From NCBI GenBank assembly GCA_017403825.1, contig JAFRDO010000012.1:1-64000 (forward strand): a DNA stretch of 64,000 nucleotides, read 5' to 3'. Every line of letters starts with the position of its first letter. Within the stretch, counting starts at the first letter, position 1. Origin of the DNA: Kiritimatiellia bacterium. GTDB lineage: Bacteria; Verrucomicrobiota; Kiritimatiellia; RFP12; UBA1067. Under the pieces are notes generated by a model that was not told the DNA's origin, searched no databases, and saw only the letters and a list, made by a program, of their open reading frames with translations. The position numbers were made by a program, and so were the translations under genes. Shown piece after piece: positions 60,085 to 64,000 of the stretch.

Positions 60085-60090
60085 ATTATA
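60085..60090 (-). promoter_or_regulatory. -10 box giving a probable leaderless ruvA-hydE-mnmA transcript
   Basis: The minus strand reads AATATGATATAATAACCGGCA and then the ruvA ATG. The perfect TATAAT lies 8 nt before the start codon. The core ATGATATAATA is identical to that before ntpD. Confidence 0.6.
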
Positions 60091-60102
60091 TCATATTTGC
60101 AC

Positions 60103-62013
60103 CTACGGCTTCAGCGGCAGCCAGGTCTGTATGCGCTTGCCGTTCCATCCGTTCACCGACGCATAGTCGCACATCGTTATTTCGCCGTTTTCCGTTGGCA
60201 CGCGGAACTCCAGGCGTCGCCCCGGAATCGCGGGCGCGACACGCCTGACCGCCACGAAACCGGCGGCATCCGCCTTCACCACGACCGGCTCGGCATAGGC
60301 GACATCGGTATTTTCGTCGCGGGCAAGCACGATCGGCCCCCACACTACCGCCTGAAACCCGTCTCCCGCCCTGTTCGCTCCATGCGGCGCCATCAGCCGC
60401 CGCGCCTTGAAGTCGAACGACACCGCCACCACGTCGCCCGTGCGCCACTTGCGCGACAGCTCGAGATAGCGGCCCGGCGCGACATCGCCGACGCTTGCAC
60501 CATTGACGCTGACCGCCGTATGCTCGCTCCATGCCGGAATCCGCAGCAAGACGGCAAACATCTCCTCGTTCTCCGGCGCAACGGTCATGCGCCAGCCGCT
60601 CTCGTCAAGAAGGTCGCCCTCGGCGACAAGCCGAACCTTGCCGCCAGAGGCGGTCCGCGCCATCGCCGTACCGGCGTTGTAGATGTTCACTGCTGGCCCT
60701 TTCCCCGTCTGCATCACCGCGACGAACGGAATGTACGCAAGGCCCATCGGACCGTTCAGGTTGCAGCATGTGACGGGACCCGACGGGAACTTCCACCCCC
60801 AGCCCTTGTTCGTGACCTTCTCGCCGTTCAGCAGGTTCACGTAACTGAATCCGTCGCCTTCCGGCTTCATCGCGCCGAGAAGGCCGTTGTATACGTACCG
60901 CTCGATGGCGTCCGCCGCCCGTGCATCCCCCGTAAGGCGCAGCATCTGGCTGGCGTACTTCATCCACGTGACGCCCGTGCACGTCTCCATCATGCGTTTC
61001 ATGTCGGGGTTCGTCTGCTCCGCCGCCGTGTTGTCCCACGCCTCGCCCATCACCTTCGGGTGGTACGGCTGGTCGCCGCCTCCGTTGCCGACAATCGTCA
61101 GTTCCCGCTCCAGCACCAGGTCGAAGTAGTTGCGCACGGCCCGCCCCACGCGTCCGTCGCCGGTGGCGCGGAAATACTCTACAAGCCCCTCGAAATAGCT
61201 CGTGGTCTCGTACGCCTTCGGATATGCGCCGCCCATCAGGTGCGGCGGCACCCTGTCGTGCGCCATCTGCACCAGATCCGTCCCCTTCGCGCCGCCGCAC
61301 TCCACAAGATACCTCGCGAAGTCAAGGCACCGGACGTCTCCCGCAAGCCGCCAGAGCCTCATGAAAGGCTCCAGCAGCGTGGACGACTCGACGTGGTTGG
61401 CGCTCCAGCCGGCATCGCGCACGTCCATCTTCGGCGCGGGGCCGATCTGCTCCATGATGCATGCCGCCTGCCTTTCGAGCGACGCCAAGACCGCCGGATC
61501 GCGCTCCACCCATTCATAATAGTCCTCCATGCCCAGCATCACGTACTTGCGCTCCCACAGGTCGCCGCAGTCCGGCTTGGTCACGCCGTCGCCGCCTGCC
61601 GGCTGCCGCTCCACAGGCACGCAGCTGATGGAGCCGTTGGAACGCTCCGCGGCGAGGATGTCTCTCACGGCAGACTCCAGTATCGCCTTCAGTTCCGGGT
61701 CGGGCGAATGGCGGTACTGCATGGCGCCGGACCGCACGAACTTGCCCCACATCTCGCCAAGCGCGAACTTCGGACGCCCCTTGCGGAAGAACTCCGCGAA
61801 CTCATGGTAGGGCACGTTGCCCTTGTGCCAGTGCGCGATGCTTTTCGCAACAGGCCCAGCCAGGCCGCCGGAAAGCTTCACAGCTCCCGGCGGCAACGGC
61901 GTCATCTTGTCTTCTTGCGGATCGGCGGCAACGTCTGCCGAAACGCTTCGGCAGGCCGACGCGATGCAGGCACAGGCTGCCAAGAGCGCGGTTGCTGCGG
62001 CTTTCCGGCTCAT
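60103..62013 (-). CDS. Exported GH127-type beta-L-arabinofuranosidase-like enzyme
   Basis: The 636-residue protein has a signal peptide with Cys21 as a weak lipoprotein site. The alpha/alpha barrel carries the GH127 (DUF1680) active-site set: GEAWDN (Glu324, likely acid), ETCTG (Glu343 and Cys345) and VTCCNLNG (Cys416-Cys417). These spacings match the zinc site and cysteine nucleophile of Bifidobacterium HypBA1 (Glu338, Cys340, Cys417, Cys418). Beta-sandwich domains follow, ending RIQTWLPLKP. It would release beta-L-arabinofuranose or act on a related pectin side chain. It lies 4 bp after a lipoprotein gene. Confidence 0.85.
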   Translation of the reverse strand: MSRKAAATALLAACACIASACRSVSADVAADPQEDKMTPLPPGAVKLSGGLAGPVAKSIAHWHKGNVPYHEFAEFFRKGRPKFALGEMWGKFVRSGAMQYRHSPDPELKAILESAVRDILAAERSNGSISCVPVERQPAGGDGVTKPDCGDLWERKYVMLGMEDYYEWVERDPAVLASLERQAACIMEQIGPAPKMDVRDAGWSANHVESSTLLEPFMRLWRLAGDVRCLDFARYLVECGGAKGTDLVQMAHDRVPPHLMGGAYPKAYETTSYFEGLVEYFRATGDGRVGRAVRNYFDLVLERELTIVGNGGGDQPYHPKVMGEAWDNTAAEQTNPDMKRMMETCTGVTWMKYASQMLRLTGDARAADAIERYVYNGLLGAMKPEGDGFSYVNLLNGEKVTNKGWGWKFPSGPVTCCNLNGPMGLAYIPFVAVMQTGKGPAVNIYNAGTAMARTASGGKVRLVAEGDLLDESGWRMTVAPENEEMFAVLLRIPAWSEHTAVSVNGASVGDVAPGRYLELSRKWRTGDVVAVSFDFKARRLMAPHGANRAGDGFQAVVWGPIVLARDENTDVAYAEPVVVKADAAGFVAVRRVAPAIPGRRLEFRVPTENGEITMCDYASVNGWNGKRIQTWLPLKP

Positions 62014-62017
62014 GCCG

Positions 62018-62425
62018 TCACTTCAGCACGGTACACGTACTCTTCAGGACCGTGCGTCGCACAATGAAAAGGCTCCAATAGTGCCAGCTCTCCGACTCGG
62101 TGAGGAGGTTCACGACCTTGTTGGAGCCAAGTTCGCGAAGCGCAGCGCGTACTGAAGCGAGGTTCTCGTCGAGCGTGCAGCGGTCCTCGAACCATGTCGC
62201 GTTGCGACTGGGACGATTGGCGTACGGACCCTCCTTCCATGTCGTGCCAGACTCTATCGGTATTACACCGAACAGCGAATAGGAAACGTTCATCACGACG
62301 ACCGAGGCAATGGGCGTCTCGCCGTCGTCGGTCTTGCAGGCGGCGGTGACGCGGCCAATATCGGTGTACGAACTGCACCCCGCAATGGCGGCGGCAAGCA
62401 ACGGCAGGACAAATGCTTTCTTCAT
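62018..62425 (-). CDS. Small lipoprotein, paralogue of the next gene upstream
   Basis: The 135-residue product has a lipoprotein signal ending AAAIAGC, with Cys17 as the predicted lipid site. The mature part has YSLFGVIPIESGTTWKEGPY and a helix with VRAALRELGSNKVVNLL. The IPI-x-SG-x-x-W element and layout are shared with the adjacent lipoprotein at 62422-62892, which suggests an old tandem duplication. The families are not known to me. The ATG overlaps the upstream stop as ATGA. Confidence 0.75.
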   Translation of the reverse strand: MKKAFVLPLLAAAIAGCSSYTDIGRVTAACKTDDGETPIASVVVMNVSYSLFGVIPIESGTTWKEGPYANRPSRNATWFEDRCTLDENLASVRAALRELGSNKVVNLLTESESWHYWSLFIVRRTVLKSTCTVLK

Positions 62426-62892
62426 TTCCCAACTTCTCCCTTTGCGATTTGCTCAGCACGCGGGCAGAGCACTCCGGAATACGTGACCGAACGGTACGGC
62501 AACACAGTGTTGACCCAGTCGGTTATGTCGAAGAACCCGACTTTGCACTCGTTCTTGTCATTGATGACGATATCCACAAGGTCACATCCGCGGCTGTCCG
62601 CATAACGGCAGAGGGCCGCCATCATCTTTTCGCCGGCAAGATTGTCCGAGAAGAGCTCGGCTCCGCCATCCACGCCGTTCGCACCGGGAACCCACTTCAT
62701 GCTGCCGGAAACAATCGGTATGCAATGGAACAGGTATATTCCGCCGTTGGACACCATTATCGCCCGGTTGGCCCTTCCCCCTGCGCCTTTCACGTCCACT
62801 CCCGAGAGCGTGCCAGGCGACGAAATGCGCACCGTGGCGCAGCCTGACGCCGCGACCAGCGCCAGCGCGGCGAATATTGTCTTTATCTTCAT
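62422..62892 (-). CDS. Small lipoprotein of the same family
   Basis: The 156-residue product has a signal peptide ending LVAASGC, with Cys18 as the lipid site. The mature part has GGIYLFHCIPIVSGSMKWVPG, a helix around EKMMAALCRYADSRGCDLVDIV and a final beta-rich piece DWVNTVLPYRSVTYSGVL. The pattern is like Trl or YceK-type small lipoproteins in style, but I cannot name the family. AAGGA lies 11 bases before the ATG, and a 9-codon frame ends across the start codon. Confidence 0.75.
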   Translation of the reverse strand: MKIKTIFAALALVAASGCATVRISSPGTLSGVDVKGAGGRANRAIMVSNGGIYLFHCIPIVSGSMKWVPGANGVDGGAELFSDNLAGEKMMAALCRYADSRGCDLVDIVINDKNECKVGFFDITDWVNTVLPYRSVTYSGVLCPRAEQIAKGEVGK

Positions 62893-62918
62893 CGTTTCGC
62901 TTTTCCTTTCTTTGTCAT
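62889..62918 (-). CDS. Possible 9-residue leader peptide
   Basis: ATG at 62916-62918 opens MTKKGKAKR and ends with a TGA that overlaps the lipoprotein ATG (ATGA). AAGGAG lies 7 bases before this ATG and is a better ribosome site than the one before the lipoprotein. This could couple translation of the lipoprotein gene to a short basic leader. Chance is a real alternative for such a short frame. Confidence 0.3.
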   Translation of the reverse strand: MTKKGKAKR

Positions 62919-62971
62919 TTCATTTCTCCTTTGATTTCCAGAAGTCATGCCTAACTTTATTCGCCGTCGCG

Positions 62972-63649
62972 TCAGACGTCGATCCTTACGATCCTGCGGA
63001 TCATCAGCCAGCCGAAGGCTATCAGCACGCAGGTCGCCAAGACCGCCAGCATTCCCGCCGGGCTGGACAGGAACGGAATCATCAGGCCGGGACGCAGTAT
63101 CGTCATCAGCAGCCCCAGCACGAACGGCATCAGCGACACCACCACGCCCTGAAGGCGGCCTTGAGCGGTGAGCGAGCGCACCTTGCGCTCGACCTTCATG
63201 CGTCCGCGAATGGTCTCGGCGATGCGGTCGAATATCTCCGTGACGTTTCCGCCTGTCCGGCGGCTGATGAGGATCGCCGTCGTCACCAGCGTCAGGTCGT
63301 CGGAACCGACGCGGCGGCTCATGGACTCCACGGCGTCCTCGAACCCCATGCCGAGCTTCAGCTGCTGCTGCAAGATGGCGAACTCCTCGCTCATCGGGCT
63401 TTCGCCCTGCTCAACTACGGAGTCGAACGCCTGCGAAATCGAAAAGCCTGCCCGGAGCGCATTGGTCATCACGGCGATCGCCTCGGGGAGCTGCTGGTTG
63501 AAACGGGCGCGGCGGCGCGCGTCCAGGTATTTCGCCAACGGAGATTCCCCGTTCTGCCAGCCTGCGCGTATGCGCACTCCCGAGACGAGGTACCACGCAA
63601 CGCCGCCAAGGCAGACGGCGGACAGCAAGACTATCGCCCAGACCATCAT
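62972..63649 (-). CDS. tadB: Tad pilus / type II secretion inner-membrane protein (TadB-like)
   Basis: The 225-residue protein has an N-terminal membrane helix (residues 4-24) and a cytoplasmic T2SSF domain (about 45-165) with LPEAIAVMTNALRAGFSISQAF and SRRTGGNVTEIFDRIAETIRGR. Two membrane helices follow at about 170-190 and 198-218. This is the TadB/TadC layout of Flp pili. The start overlaps the cpaF stop as ATGA. No tadC follows within the window; two lipoprotein genes come next after 79 bp. Confidence 0.88.
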   Translation of the reverse strand: MMVWAIVLLSAVCLGGVAWYLVSGVRIRAGWQNGESPLAKYLDARRRARFNQQLPEAIAVMTNALRAGFSISQAFDSVVEQGESPMSEEFAILQQQLKLGMGFEDAVESMSRRVGSDDLTLVTTAILISRRTGGNVTEIFDRIAETIRGRMKVERKVRSLTAQGRLQGVVVSLMPFVLGLLMTILRPGLMIPFLSSPAGMLAVLATCVLIAFGWLMIRRIVRIDV

Positions 63650-64000
63650 CTGCCGAACATTCCCATGTCGATCTCAGCACCGCGGCTTCGCACCTGGTCG
63701 ATCCATGTCGGCACGGAACCGGTCGCGCGCAGCTCGCCGACGATTCGCCCGTCGGGCCCCACGCCGGACTGCTGGAACGCGAAGATGTCCTGCATCACGA
63801 TCTGGTCGCCCTCCAGCCCAGTCACCTCGGTCACGGCCATCACGCGCCGCGAACCGTCGGAGAGGCGCGATTCGTGGATTATTATGTCGATAGCGCTTGC
63901 TATCTGCTCGCGGATCGCCCGCGACGGCAGCTCCATGCCGCTCATCAGCACCATCGTCTCAAGACGGGACACGACATCGCGCGGACTGTTCGCGTGGACC
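63646..64000 (-). CDS. cpaF: CpaF/TadA-type secretion ATPase, 3' part only
   Basis: The reading frame is open through the right edge, so only the C-terminal 117 residues are seen. VHANSPRDVVSRLETMVLMSGMELP matches the conserved His-box and following helix of CpaF/TadA ATPases, which power assembly of Flp pili. RVMAVTEVTGLEGDQIVMQDIFAF follows as usual for the C-terminal region. Order cpaF-tadB is standard for tad loci, so the rest of the locus should lie to the right. Confidence 0.92.
   Translation of the reverse strand, partial: VHANSPRDVVSRLETMVLMSGMELPSRAIREQIASAIDIIIHESRLSDGSRRVMAVTEVTGLEGDQIVMQDIFAFQQSGVGPDGRIVGELRATGSVPTWIDQVRSRGAEIDMGMFGR

Noticed and set aside
60031..62067. 678-codon plus-strand frame
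   Set aside because: It is the shadow of the GH127 gene, which has all active-site residues.
1..64000. tRNA or rRNA genes
   Set aside because: I saw no cloverleaf-like arms or conserved rRNA segments in the gaps, which are mostly under 150 bp.

Overview
The window is a GC-rich bacterial chromosome segment in which every supported gene is on the minus strand; only one small gene remnant reads the other way. The mix suggests an anaerobic, polysaccharide-degrading bacterium of the PVC group, most like gut or rumen Kiritimatiellota. The reasons are a V-type ATPase with a sodium-type rotor subunit, a HydE maturase for [FeFe] hydrogenase, many exported glycosidases without SusC/SusD partners, large Gly-rich, LamG and beta-helix surface proteins, and a Gram-negative style envelope gene set. 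The phylum call is an inference from gene content, not from a marker-gene comparison.

Layout from left to right, while transcription runs right to left. 0-0.45 kb: the 5' part of a RAYT (Y1) transposase next to a cluster of GGGGACAGTCCCC palindromes. 0.46-7.7 kb: a TIM-barrel epimerase, holB, tmk, a membrane-anchored coiled-coil protein, an XRE-cupin-acyl-CoA synthetase fusion and a sodium/solute symporter. 7.7-17.9 kb: a sugar catabolic operon (DUF4432 epimerase, fucose-isomerase-like enzyme, FGGY kinase, DUF4838 protein, Gly-rich surface protein) and uxaC. 17.9-26.9 kb: rfbA, thrC, a polytopic membrane protein, V-ATPase subunits D-I-K, an N-acetylmuramoyl amidase and a CE15-like glucuronoyl esterase. 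27-32.2 kb: murG, a BatC-like TPR protein, an ElyC-type DUF218 protein, a second TIM-barrel epimerase and a Gfo/Idh/MocA oxidoreductase. 32.7-57.3 kb: a polysaccharide utilisation region with a GH5-GH106 fusion, GH78, GH20-like, GH36, a CBM-bearing GH-A enzyme, a beta-propeller protein, an exported FAD oxidoreductase, four surface proteins and a GntR/LacI-type regulator. 57.3-60.1 kb: mnmA, hydE and ruvA. 60.1-64 kb: a GH127 enzyme, two paralogous lipoproteins and the edge of a tad pilus operon (tadB, cpaF).

How the genes fit together: GH78, GH106 and GH127 would release rhamnose and arabinose, GH36 galactose, and CE15 would cut glucuronoyl esters. UxaC and the isomerase/kinase operon could route uronates and deoxy or pentose sugars into central metabolism. 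This fits pectin or rhamnogalacturonan use. In three successive operons a non-enzymatic exported protein comes first and glycosidases follow.

The most novel signal is that five otherwise unrelated exported proteins all end in exactly the same kind of seven-residue tail: Gly, five mostly hydrophobic residues, then Lys, Arg or Gln as the last residue. It matches no C-terminal sorting signal that I know. Two of these genes also share a duplicated promoter segment. A second genome-wide style signal is that six genes have a -10 box only 7-9 nt before the start codon, which predicts leaderless transcripts.
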